The position numbers were made by a program, and so were the translations under genes. The notes under the pieces are model-generated. The model saw nothing but the letters and a program-made list of their open reading frames with translations, was not told the origin of the DNA and did not search any database. Positions 1 to 9,624 of a stretch of 64,000 bases of DNA are shown piece after piece. The DNA is from an uncultured Verrucomicrobiales bacterium (GTDB taxonomy: Bacteria; Verrucomicrobiota; Verrucomicrobiia; Verrucomicrobiales; DEV007): contig CALSSN010000004.1 of the NCBI GenBank assembly GCA_943789025.1, positions 151,950 through 215,949 of the forward strand, in the 5' to 3' direction. Position 1 is the first letter of the stretch. Each line of letters starts with the position of its first letter.

Positions 1-3000
1 TCGTGCTGCATGCGGTCACTGGCGAACCGATCGCCGGCGCCGAAGTTTCTGCCTACCAGCGGCAGGACGACAACACGCGCGGGCGCATCGACACGACCAG
101 CTCCGATGCTGACGGGCTGTTCTCGATGCAGATACCGGGAGACGGCTACCGGCAGGTCTCTCTGCACGCCATGCACGGCGACCACCAGGTGGCCACTCTG
201 GAGGATGCCCGCGTCGGACAGCCGCGGAACCGGGAGAGCACCTTCTCGCGCAGCTTCTTGTTTACCGACCGCTCGCTATACCGTCCCGGCCAGACCATCG
301 CCTTCAAGGCGATCGCCACCCGCTACGACCCGACACAGAACGACTACCAGGTGCTCGCCGACCAGAAGCTCACTGTCTATTTCCGCGACGCCAACGGCGA
401 AGAGATCGCCAGTCAGGAGCTGCGCAGCAACCGCTTCGGGTCACTGCACGGGCACTTCACCGCGCCGCGCGACCGCCTGACTGGCAGGATGCGGATCGTC
501 ATCGAGGGTGAGGCACCGGGACAGGCACTCGTCAATGTCGAGGAATACAAGCGCCCGAAGTTCCAGGTCGAGATCGAGCCGCCAGAGACACCGGCAAAAC
601 TCGGCGACGAGGCCACCATCGTCGCCACCGCCACCGCCTATACCGGGGCCCCGATCGACGGCGCTCAGGTCAGCTACCGCGTCGTGCGCCAGGTGCGCTT
701 CCCGGCCTGGCAGCGCTGGTGCGTCTGGCCGCCAATGCCACCGGTCCAGCCGCAGGAGATCGCCCACGGCAGCACCACCACCGGCACCGACGGAAGCTTC
801 CAGATCACCTTCCCCACCCATCCCGACCCGGAGATCGCACCGAACAACGAGCCGGTCTTCCACTTCACCGTTCATGCCGACGTCACTGACCTGACCGGCG
901 AGACCCGCTCCGCCGAGCTCGGCATCCAGGTCGGCTACACAGCACTGCAGGCAAGCATGGGCGCCAACACCTGGCAGGAGAAGGACAAGCCGGTGACGGT
1001 CACCGCGAGCACCCGCAGCCTCGACAGCCAGCCGCTCGCCGCCGCGGGAACCATCATTATCCACCGGCTCCAACAGCCCGACCGCGTCCACCGCGGAGGC
1101 TTGCAGAGAACCAGAGACGGCCAGCCCGACCTGTCCTCCCCGAACAACTGGCAGCTGGCCGAGGCGGTGGCCGACAAGCCATTCCAAACCGACGCCTCGG
1201 GAAACACCACGGTGGAGTTCAAGCTGGCACCCGGCCACTACCGCGCTGTGCTCGCCACCGCGGACCGCTTCGGCAAGCCGGTCTCTGCCCTGCTGCCGAT
1301 CACCGTCCTCGACCCGGAGGCCGACCACTGCCAGCTGCTCGTTCCCAGCCAGGTCGCCGCGCCGCGCTGGCAGTTCGAGCCGGGCGAGGAGTTCCGTGCG
1401 CTCTGGAGCACCGGCTACGACGAAGGTCGCGCCTTCCTCGAGATCGCCCACCGCCGGAAGACAATCCACTCGCTCTGGACCGACCCGGGCCGCACCCAGC
1501 AGGCGATCGTCCTCCCGGTCACCGAGGAACTGCGCGGCGGCTTCACCCTGCGGGTCACCCAGCTACGCGAAAATCGGGCCTACCTCACCGAGCACCTGGT
1601 CCAGGTGCCGTGGACAAACAAGAACCTCCAGGTCCGCTGGGAGCACTTCACCTCGAAACTCGAGCCGGGCGAGAAGCAGACGTGGAGCGCGATCGTCACC
1701 GGGCCGGACGCGGAGCGCGCGGTGGCCGAGGTCGCCGCAGTCCTCTACGACGAGTCGCTCGACGCCTTCCTCCCGCATCAATGGCCAAACCGGCTGTCGG
1801 TCTTCTACAACGACAACTCGCAGCTCAGCCCGCGCTTCCACAACCGATTCGATGCATTCCACCACGGCCTTGGCCACTGGAACTACCAGCAGCGCTCTGC
1901 TGCGCTCAAATACCGCAGCCTGCCCGCCCGCCTGCAGTTCACCAGACCACCCTCTCTGGGGCGGGCCTTCAGGTCCTCGGTGGCGACCGCTGCACCGGCT
2001 CCGATGGCGGCCATGGCGGCCGAACAAGGGCTTTCCGAAGACCCGTTTGGCGCAGACGATGAAGGAACTACAGCACGGCAGGACGCTGCGGAATCAGCGG
2101 CGGACCCATTCGGAGAATCTGCCGCGGCAAACGCAGCCGACCTGGACCAGGTCACGGTGCGCAGCAAGCTGCAGGAGACCGCCTTGTTCCTGCCCCAGAT
2201 GACCACGGATGAAGACGGTAAGGTCCGCATCGAATTTACCGCGCCCGAGGCTCTCAGTTCGTGGAAGTTCATGGCCTTCGCGCACGACACCGAGCTCCGC
2301 TCCGGCCTGCTCCAGGACAGCGCGGTCACCACTCGCGACATCCTCGTCCAGCCGAACCCGCCGCGCTTCCTGCGCGAGGCCGACACCCTCGAGTTCACCG
2401 TCAAGGTGGTCAATACCTCGCCCACCACCCAGACGGGCAACGTCCGGCTCACGCTGACCGAGGCCCGCAGCGGCGCCTCCGCCGACCAGGCGCTCGGCAA
2501 TACCGGGAACACCCGCGACTTCGAGATCCCGGCCAATGAGTCGCGCAGCTTCGCGTGGCGGCTCGAGGTTCCTGACGGCACCCCGTTGCTTACTTACCGG
2601 GCCGTCGCCTCGACCGGGCGGCTCTCCGACGGTGAGGAAGGCTTTGTTCCAGTCCTGCCGCGCCGGAGCCTGGTAACCGAGTCGCTACCGCTTCCGGTTC
2701 GCAGCGCCGGCACCCATCACTTCGAGTTCAGCAAACTGCTGGCCGCCGCCGACTCCGACTCGCTCCAGCACCAGAGCCTGACCGTGCAGATGGTCTCTAA
2801 CCCGGCCTGGTATGCCGTGATGGCGCTGCCCTACCTCATGGAGTTCCCGCACCAGTGCTCGGAACAGGTGTTTTCGCGCCTCTACGCCAATGCACTGGCC
2901 CGCCACATCGCCCTCTCCGACCCGAAAATCCGCAACGTCTTCGACCAGTGGCAGACGGCAGGCGGGGACACTCTTGAGAGCCCGCTGGAGAACAACGAAG

Positions 3001-4478
3001 ACCTTGTGCAGCTCATGCTCGAGGAGACGCCGTGGCTCCGGGACGCGGCGGACGAGGCGACCGCGCGCCGCAACGTCGGCCTGCTCTTCGACGACAACCG
3101 GCTGAGTTCCGAGATCGCCCGTGCCGCCCGCCAGCTCGCCGAAGCGCAGCGCGAGGACGGTGCCTGGCCGTGGTTCCCGGGAGGCCCCGCCAGCGACCAC
3201 ATCACCCTGCATATCACCACTGGCCTGGCCCGGCTCCGCCACCTCGGGGTGGAAGACGTCGACCTCCAGCCTGCGCTGCGCGCACTCGCACACCTCGACG
3301 GGTGGATCGAGCAATCCTACCGCCGCATCCTTGAGCACCCGGATTCCAGGGACAAGAACCACCTCACGCCGGCCATCGCCTTCTACCTCTATGGCCGGAG
3401 CTTCTACCTCGATGACAAACCGATCGAGGACCGGCACCGCGAGGCGCTCGACTACTTCCTCGGGCAGGCGAAGGAATACTGGCTCGAAATCGGCAACCGC
3501 CAGTCGCAGGCCCATCTCGCTCTGGCCCTGCAGCGCTTCGGCAAGGACCAGGCCACCCCACAGGATATCCTCGCCTCGCTGCGCGAACACGCCGTCAGCG
3601 ATGCCGAGCTCGGCATGTTCTGGCGCGACACCGAACTCTCGTGGTGGTGGTATCGCGCCCCCATCGAAACCCAGGCACTGATGATCGAGGCCTTCGACGA
3701 GGTGGCGAAAGACCCGGACGCGGTCGAGGAACTGAAAATCTGGCTGCTTAAGCAGAAGCAGACGCGTGACTGGAAAACCACCAAGGCCACCGCCGACGCC
3801 GTCTACGCACTGCTGCTGCGCGGCACCGACCTGCTCGCTTCCGACGCACTCGTCCGCGTCAAGCTCGGTGACCGCGAGATCGAGCCGGCAAAGGTCGAGG
3901 CCGGCACGGGCTTTTATGAAGAACGCCTCCAAGCCGCCGAGATCTCGCCCGCGATGGGCCAGGTGGAAGTGAGCAAAGAAGACCAGGGCGTGGCGTGGGG
4001 TGGCCTGCACTGGCAGTATCTCGAGTCGCTCGAGAAGATCACGCCGCACCAGGGCACGCCGCTGACCCTGGTAAAAAAGATCTTCAAAAAAGAGAATTCC
4101 GACGCCGGCCCGGTCCTCCATGCCGTGAAGCCCGGCGCCCCGCTGGCGGTCGGTGACGAGCTGGTGGTCCGGCTCGAGCTGCGCAGCGACCGCGACATGG
4201 AATACCTGCATCTCAAGGACCAGCGGGGATCGGGCACCGAGCCGGTCGATGTTCTCTCAGGATACCGCTACCAGGACGGTCTCGCCTTCTACCAGAGCAC
4301 CCGCGACACCGCCAGCCACTTCTTCATCGACTACCTGCCCAAGGGGACCTACGTCTTCGAATACTCGCTGCGAATCCAGCACCGCGGCCGCTACCAGAGC
4401 GGCATGGCCAATATCCAGTGCATGTATGCGCCGGAGTTTAACAGCCACTCGCAGAGCTTTCTCACGGATGTCGAGTAG
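1..4478 (+). CDS. Bacterial alpha-2-macroglobulin family protein (5' truncated by window edge)
   Basis: 1491-aa ORF open to the window start; MG-type beta domains (SLYRPGQTIAFKAI...), thioester-type motif HQCSEQ (CxEQ) and an alpha-helical thioester-domain-like region after it. Confidence 0.9.
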   Translation, partial: VLHAVTGEPIAGAEVSAYQRQDDNTRGRIDTTSSDADGLFSMQIPGDGYRQVSLHAMHGDHQVATLEDARVGQPRNRESTFSRSFLFTDRSLYRPGQTIAFKAIATRYDPTQNDYQVLADQKLTVYFRDANGEEIASQELRSNRFGSLHGHFTAPRDRLTGRMRIVIEGEAPGQALVNVEEYKRPKFQVEIEPPETPAKLGDEATIVATATAYTGAPIDGAQVSYRVVRQVRFPAWQRWCVWPPMPPVQPQEIAHGSTTTGTDGSFQITFPTHPDPEIAPNNEPVFHFTVHADVTDLTGETRSAELGIQVGYTALQASMGANTWQEKDKPVTVTASTRSLDSQPLAAAGTIIIHRLQQPDRVHRGGLQRTRDGQPDLSSPNNWQLAEAVADKPFQTDASGNTTVEFKLAPGHYRAVLATADRFGKPVSALLPITVLDPEADHCQLLVPSQVAAPRWQFEPGEEFRALWSTGYDEGRAFLEIAHRRKTIHSLWTDPGRTQQAIVLPVTEELRGGFTLRVTQLRENRAYLTEHLVQVPWTNKNLQVRWEHFTSKLEPGEKQTWSAIVTGPDAERAVAEVAAVLYDESLDAFLPHQWPNRLSVFYNDNSQLSPRFHNRFDAFHHGLGHWNYQQRSAALKYRSLPARLQFTRPPSLGRAFRSSVATAAPAPMAAMAAEQGLSEDPFGADDEGTTARQDAAESAADPFGESAAANAADLDQVTVRSKLQETALFLPQMTTDEDGKVRIEFTAPEALSSWKFMAFAHDTELRSGLLQDSAVTTRDILVQPNPPRFLREADTLEFTVKVVNTSPTTQTGNVRLTLTEARSGASADQALGNTGNTRDFEIPANESRSFAWRLEVPDGTPLLTYRAVASTGRLSDGEEGFVPVLPRRSLVTESLPLPVRSAGTHHFEFSKLLAAADSDSLQHQSLTVQMVSNPAWYAVMALPYLMEFPHQCSEQVFSRLYANALARHIALSDPKIRNVFDQWQTAGGDTLESPLENNEDLVQLMLEETPWLRDAADEATARRNVGLLFDDNRLSSEIARAARQLAEAQREDGAWPWFPGGPASDHITLHITTGLARLRHLGVEDVDLQPALRALAHLDGWIEQSYRRILEHPDSRDKNHLTPAIAFYLYGRSFYLDDKPIEDRHREALDYFLGQAKEYWLEIGNRQSQAHLALALQRFGKDQATPQDILASLREHAVSDAELGMFWRDTELSWWWYRAPIETQALMIEAFDEVAKDPDAVEELKIWLLKQKQTRDWKTTKATADAVYALLLRGTDLLASDALVRVKLGDREIEPAKVEAGTGFYEERLQAAEISPAMGQVEVSKEDQGVAWGGLHWQYLESLEKITPHQGTPLTLVKKIFKKENSDAGPVLHAVKPGAPLAVGDELVVRLELRSDRDMEYLHLKDQRGSGTEPVDVLSGYRYQDGLAFYQSTRDTASHFFIDYLPKGTYVFEYSLRIQHRGRYQSGMANIQCMYAPEFNSHSQSFLTDVE

Positions 4479-4541
4479 GTCATCAGAAGTCGGAATTGCC
4501 AATTTCTGACTGTTACAATTCTCTTTGAATTTTGTAGTGGA

Positions 4542-6656
4542 ATGTCACTCCCGCATCCACCAAGATTAAACACAATGGTTTCACAACATATCAGTCTTCC
4601 AGGCACACTCTTCTCTCTCACCCTGGCCCTCGCGCTCGGCTTTTCTCTTGCTGCCACTGCCCAGGACACTGCCGTATCCGATCCCGGCAGCTACCTCCCG
4701 GCGGAAACGACTGCCGTTCTGAACCTGCGGGAATTATCTGTCTTCAGCGACCTCAATGAAAACCACCCGGTCCGGCGCTTCGCTGCCCATCCCGCCTTCG
4801 AAAACCTGATCGATTGCTGGTGCGAAGAACTTGATCTCACAGTTGCTGCCGAGACCAACGAGACAAGTCTGTCCACGATCATGGGCGAGTCGCTTGGACT
4901 CGAAGAAGATGAGTTTTCCCGCCTCTTCCCTGGGCAGTTTACTCTGGCAGTCCATATCGACGTTATCCGGATCATGGAGGCGCTTAAGGCGAAGATCTTC
5001 TCACAGGCCACTGATGAGCCGAACATCTCCGACTTCATCGGTGGAGTTCTCGTCGCAGATACCACCGCCGACGAGGAGCGCCTCGCCGAACTCCTCGAAA
5101 ATGCCGCAAACGCTTCTGCCAGCAGCTTGAACACCCCGGCAGAGGTAAGTGTCGTCCGCGAGAAAGGTGGCGACCAGAACCTCATCCGGCTCAAGATCAA
5201 GCGGGGAGACTCTGATGCGTATACCGTCGACTCGGCGCACGTCGACGGTAAGTTTGTGGTCAGCCTCAGCCCGAACACCGACTATTTCCACAGTGTCCTT
5301 CAGCATCTCGGCACCGAAACGGCGAGTCAAGGTTCCCTCGCCGACTCAGAAGTTTACGCCAGGGCCCGCAACCAACTCATCGACCCGGATCTCTTTTTCT
5401 ACGTCGTCCTCGAGGACACCATGAAGACGATCGACCAGGCCATCACTGAGGCTTACTCTCAGATGGCCGAAGCCGGACCAAATCCAGTCACTATGATGGT
5501 GCCGGAGGCCAACATCAGGAGGGTTCTCGGGCTCACTGATTTCAAGGACATGACGCTGGCAGCCAAGATCCAACCGACCGGTGCTGAATACCTGGCCGAA
5601 TTCGCCATGAGCGGCCGCACTGGCCTTCCCCTCAAGCTCATGGAGTATGGTGAGTCCGGCATCTCTCTCCCGGATTTCGACCCCACCGGCCTCAAAAAGC
5701 TTCAGGTCACCTCGTTCGACTTTTCCAGGATGCTGAATACGATCCTCGACTATGCACCTCAGATCTCGCCCATGCTCGCGGGGATGCTGGACATGCAGTT
5801 GATGAATCTCCAGACCCAGGGACTTGATATCCGCGGAGGGCTCATCCCCAGCCTTGGCGAAGGCTTCACCGTCATCGAGACCTACGTCACTCCCACCCCA
5901 GATCCCGAACAACTTCCCAGTTCGATCTGGATGCTTGGCTGTGACGACCCGGACGGGCTCACCGCTGCGATCGAGGGGTTAAAAAAGATCGTCCAGCAAA
6001 GCCTGCCTCTTGAAGAGAAAGAGCCCCGTACATTCATGGATACCACCATTCATGGTATCGGCGGTATGGACTTCGTGATCAGTCAGATGGCTCCCGGGGT
6101 TACGGATGCTGTCCTCGATTACGCCATCGTCGACGATCAGTTGGTTATCACCGTGGGGGAGGCCAGCGCGATGGAACACGCCATCACCAACTTGAAGAAC
6201 GGCGGCCACGACCTCACCGAGTTCGAAGCCCTCGGCGAATCATGGAACCGCTGGGACTCTGAAAACCTTGTCGCTTTCACCTACCTGGATGTCGCCAACC
6301 TTGTGCGCACTCTCCTTCTTGGCATAGGCGAAGGACTGGATGCCAGTGCCGAGGCTGAAGAAGTAATCGCTGAGGCTGAAGAAGCAATCGCTGAGGCTGA
6401 TGCTGCGCTGGCTGAGTTTGAGGAAGAAGGTGAAACTGAGGCCAGGGAAGTTCCCGATCCGGCCGAAGCGGAAGAGCAAGCGGAGGCTGAAGAAGAAGAA
6501 GCACAACCCGAGCGGAAGATATTCACCGACGTAATCGCTAAAAGCCTTGAGGCCCTTTCCGACCTCAGTGGCATGCGCTTCTACCTCACCGATAAGAGTT
6601 ACCAGACTGAGAACTCGTTCCTCAGCCGCGGCTTCTTCGGCGAGAAGCCCGAGTAG
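4542..6656 (+). CDS. Exported hypothetical protein (DUF3352-like?) with Ala/Glu-rich repetitive segment near the C-terminus
   Basis: Signal-peptide-like N-terminus (probable start at MVSQHISLPGTLFSLTLALALGFSLAATAQ); C-terminal EAEEVIAEAEEAIAEADAALAEFEEE low-complexity segment. Confidence 0.7.
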   Translation: MSLPHPPRLNTMVSQHISLPGTLFSLTLALALGFSLAATAQDTAVSDPGSYLPAETTAVLNLRELSVFSDLNENHPVRRFAAHPAFENLIDCWCEELDLTVAAETNETSLSTIMGESLGLEEDEFSRLFPGQFTLAVHIDVIRIMEALKAKIFSQATDEPNISDFIGGVLVADTTADEERLAELLENAANASASSLNTPAEVSVVREKGGDQNLIRLKIKRGDSDAYTVDSAHVDGKFVVSLSPNTDYFHSVLQHLGTETASQGSLADSEVYARARNQLIDPDLFFYVVLEDTMKTIDQAITEAYSQMAEAGPNPVTMMVPEANIRRVLGLTDFKDMTLAAKIQPTGAEYLAEFAMSGRTGLPLKLMEYGESGISLPDFDPTGLKKLQVTSFDFSRMLNTILDYAPQISPMLAGMLDMQLMNLQTQGLDIRGGLIPSLGEGFTVIETYVTPTPDPEQLPSSIWMLGCDDPDGLTAAIEGLKKIVQQSLPLEEKEPRTFMDTTIHGIGGMDFVISQMAPGVTDAVLDYAIVDDQLVITVGEASAMEHAITNLKNGGHDLTEFEALGESWNRWDSENLVAFTYLDVANLVRTLLLGIGEGLDASAEAEEVIAEAEEAIAEADAALAEFEEEGETEAREVPDPAEAEEQAEAEEEEAQPERKIFTDVIAKSLEALSDLSGMRFYLTDKSYQTENSFLSRGFFGEKPE

Positions 6657-6695
6657 TGAGTCGCGGCCGCGCGATGGCGCGCGGTTCGCCGTCTT

Positions 6696-7577
6696 TCAAC
6701 CCCCGCTTCCAAAGAGATCCTCTAAGGCCTCTCTGATTTCTGGGTGCTGGAACGTGAAGCCGGAAGCGACCGCCTTGTCCGCATTCGGACGGATGCTGTG
6801 AAGCGCCAGGTCGCTTAACCCGCCGAGCGCTAACCGCAGGGCGAAGGCCGGAGCTGGCAGGATCGCCGGGCGGCGTGCTACCCGCGCCATCGCCTTGGTA
6901 AACTCCGCATTGGTCACCGACCGTGGGGAGGCCGCATTGACCGGGCCGTCGAGGCTCTGGCAAGCGAGCGCGTGCACGAACAAGGCTGCCGCGTCTTCGA
7001 GGTGAATCCACGGCATCCACTGCCTTCCTGACCCGACCCGGCCACCGAGGCCAGAACGAAACATCCGGTAAAGAAGACGACCAGCACCCCCTTCAGAGGC
7101 CAAGACCATTCCCAGCCTCAGCATTACTACCCGCGTTGTTTCTTCTGCAGTGGCAGTAGCGGCCGCAGCCTCCCACTTTGTGACCACCTCAGAGAGGAAA
7201 CCCACCCCGGCAGGTGCGTCTTCTGAAAGTTCTTCACTTCCACGGTCCCCGTAGTAGTTGGCTCCCGAGGCACTGATCAGCACCGCTGGTGGACGCTCCG
7301 CTGATCGGATCGCCGCAACCACCATTCGGGTCCCTGCTTCTCGGCTTTCGAGAATTTTTTGTTTTTTCTTTGCCGTCCAGAGACCAAAGATCGGTTCCCC
7401 GGCAAGGTGGATGATAGCGTCAAGCCCATTCACATCCAAGGGAGCAGTGAACTTCCTTGCTTCCGCTGACCTCGGTTCTCTGGAAAAAGGCACCACCCGA
7501 CAACCCGCTGCCTCAAGCCTCAATACAACCGCTTTCCCGAGAAGCCCGGATGCCCCGGTTACTCCCACTACTCTCAT
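6696..7577 (-). CDS. TIGR01777-type NAD-dependent epimerase (YfcH/SulA-like SDR)
   Basis: MRVVGVTGASGLLGKAVV Rossmann start, INLAGEPI-like IHLAGEPIFG, WTAKKKQKILESREAGTR typical of the family. Confidence 0.9.
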   Translation of the reverse strand: MRVVGVTGASGLLGKAVVLRLEAAGCRVVPFSREPRSAEARKFTAPLDVNGLDAIIHLAGEPIFGLWTAKKKQKILESREAGTRMVVAAIRSAERPPAVLISASGANYYGDRGSEELSEDAPAGVGFLSEVVTKWEAAAATATAEETTRVVMLRLGMVLASEGGAGRLLYRMFRSGLGGRVGSGRQWMPWIHLEDAAALFVHALACQSLDGPVNAASPRSVTNAEFTKAMARVARRPAILPAPAFALRLALGGLSDLALHSIRPNADKAVASGFTFQHPEIREALEDLFGSGG

Positions 7578-8443
7578 CGCAGAACAATCTGATCCTGTGC
7601 GTCCTTATCTCTCTGCTCCACTCCCGCCCAACCTGGAAGCCCCTCATTCAGACCACCGAGAACAGTTTTATCTGGGAAAAGCCGCCCGAGACAGCCCCCG
7701 CTCCCCCCATGCAAAGTGACGGGAATTTGCCCGACTCGGGCGCGGAGGAAAAGCACCAACTCATGGAGCGCTCGGAGCTGGGATTCTGAAATCGTGGAGT
7801 GATCAAAGTCTCCGGAAACACACACGTGAATGTTTCTTCTATCTTTAATTGATGGATCGCTTTGATGATCCAGACGCCCTGAGAAAATAATCCCCTCGCC
7901 GTGAGAAGGTTCTTCTCCGATCAGAAAATGATAGGTCTGATTGCCGTCAATCCCGAGGACAACCTGCCGCATGGCATTCAAATACCGAGAATGTTTGGCG
8001 GCAAAACCGGTAGCGTGAATGACAATCTCAGACCATTCCACGGCAGCCTGTGTCTGGTCTGAGACCTCAGATCTTACTTTTTCGTCCAGACACATCCATT
8101 GTTTGGGAAGTATGGAGAAGTCGTAAGCACAGGAAACCTGAGCGGGAAGAGGCTCAGCAGAAGCCACCCGATTTTCCTTCAAGCTTGGCGCCCGGGTCCT
8201 CACCCGATAGACTGCCGAACCGGGAATGGATGGTCGGGTAGCAAGAGAGCCGAAACCGGACTTGGTTCTAAACCCGACAGCTCCGGCAGCAGTAAGGCTG
8301 TCTGCAGAACTGGGTGCGGTCAGCGATCCGAAAACCATCAAACCAAGGCATGAGAAAATAAGAAAAAGAACGACCGACACAGGCTGAGTCAGCCGAGCAT
8401 TGGTAGCCTTCCCCGAGCTTCGTAATTTTCTGATACTGAGCAC
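7574..8443 (-). CDS. Probable peptidoglycan-recognition / N-acetylmuramoyl-L-alanine amidase-like protein
   Basis: EIVIHATGF...YHFLIG...GRLDHQ...NIHVCVSGDFD...TLHGGSGGCLG pattern resembling amidase_2/PGRP; N-terminal TM segment. Overlaps the epimerase by 4 nt. Confidence 0.6.
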   Translation of the reverse strand: MLSIRKLRSSGKATNARLTQPVSVVLFLIFSCLGLMVFGSLTAPSSADSLTAAGAVGFRTKSGFGSLATRPSIPGSAVYRVRTRAPSLKENRVASAEPLPAQVSCAYDFSILPKQWMCLDEKVRSEVSDQTQAAVEWSEIVIHATGFAAKHSRYLNAMRQVVLGIDGNQTYHFLIGEEPSHGEGIIFSGRLDHQSDPSIKDRRNIHVCVSGDFDHSTISESQLRALHELVLFLRARVGQIPVTLHGGSGGCLGRLFPDKTVLGGLNEGLPGWAGVEQRDKDAQDQIVLR

Positions 8444-8701
8444 TCGGGATGAATTATAGTTAATATCTCTTAAATATCAATATTTATTTTATTTACAATA
8501 GGATTATTAAAAACTCGAAGCATGATGATGAGAAGCTCCTGTGTTCCCGGAAGGCCCGTTTTATTTTAGTAGACACTTTGCATAATGGCCTGCTCACTTC
8601 AGAGATTTTAAAAGCAAAGCATCTGGCAGACCTTAAAACCCCGTTTTCTCATCCTTTATGCTCAAGCCAATAGACCTCGGATTTCCAATCCTCTGCTACT
8701 C

Positions 8702-9349
8702 ATGATTGAGGCTTTTCTCTTTGATATCGGAAATGTGATTGTCGACTTCGATTTCGACCGAGCGTCCCGGACCCTCAGGGAAGTTTGCACCTGTCCGGGT
8801 GATCCGATGAAAACCATCACCGATCTTCGCGATCAGCTTGAGGTTGGCAGCATCGACGGAGAGGCCTTCGCGGACGCTGCAATCGAGCGAATCGGTTTTC
8901 CGGGAGACAGAGAGGAATTCGTCTTGATTTACCAGGACATTTTCACTCCGAATCAAAAAATCTGGAATCTCATCGACCGCCTCAGCGGGAACTACCCGCT
9001 TTACCTGCTTTCCAATACCAGCGACCTCCACCACGCCGGGCTTCTCCGTGACTATCCGGTATTCAGCGTCTTCCAAGGGGGCGTCTTTTCCTATGCGGCA
9101 AAAGCCACCAAGCCTGGATCTCAAATTTTTCAGGCGGCCCTGCGAGAGCTTCCAATCAATGCGTCAACGACTCTTTATCTGGATGATCTGTCAGACAACG
9201 TCGCCGAGGGAAGACGACAAGGCTTTTCCTCCTTCTGTTACAACTCAAACAATCACAGCTCTTGTTTGAGCTATCTCGCGGAAAGAAAAATCAATTTTAA
9301 TGAGGGAAGGTCTGATCCATGGCTCCACCCGCGACTTGGAATGGAATAG
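8702..9349 (+). CDS. HAD-superfamily hydrolase (HAD-IA, YihX-like)
   Basis: FDIGNVIVDFD motif I, LLSNTSD motif II, LYLDDLSDNV motif IV. Confidence 0.85.
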   Translation: MIEAFLFDIGNVIVDFDFDRASRTLREVCTCPGDPMKTITDLRDQLEVGSIDGEAFADAAIERIGFPGDREEFVLIYQDIFTPNQKIWNLIDRLSGNYPLYLLSNTSDLHHAGLLRDYPVFSVFQGGVFSYAAKATKPGSQIFQAALRELPINASTTLYLDDLSDNVAEGRRQGFSSFCYNSNNHSSCLSYLAERKINFNEGRSDPWLHPRLGME

Positions 9350-9624
9350 GATGAAAGTCAGCATCACTGCGCTCTGGGCTCGCAAAAAAGCCCTTCGGGT
9401 TGCTGCCCGCATCCAGCGTGGCTTTGTTGCTCGTTGGTCGTGGATGTGCGACTTTTTTCTCTGAGCGCGCGCCTACTTAGAGGTATCATTAACTATTCTT
9501 TATAATTGACTTGACTGTTCTTCTGGTGGCCTTTAGAACAGACTTGGAGTGCTTATGAATCCGACTGTTTAGAACGTTCTTTTATTGCTGAATCACCAGT
9601 CTTCACCCCTTAAAAGTTAAAAAG

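Noticed and set aside
441-1469. Long antisense ORF (342 aa) opposite the alpha-2-macroglobulin gene
   Set aside because: Typical high-GC shadow ORF; no recognisable domain, while the plus strand has a strong family match.
2685-4211. 508-aa antisense ORF
   Set aside because: Shadow of the same A2M gene; composition-driven, no domain signature.
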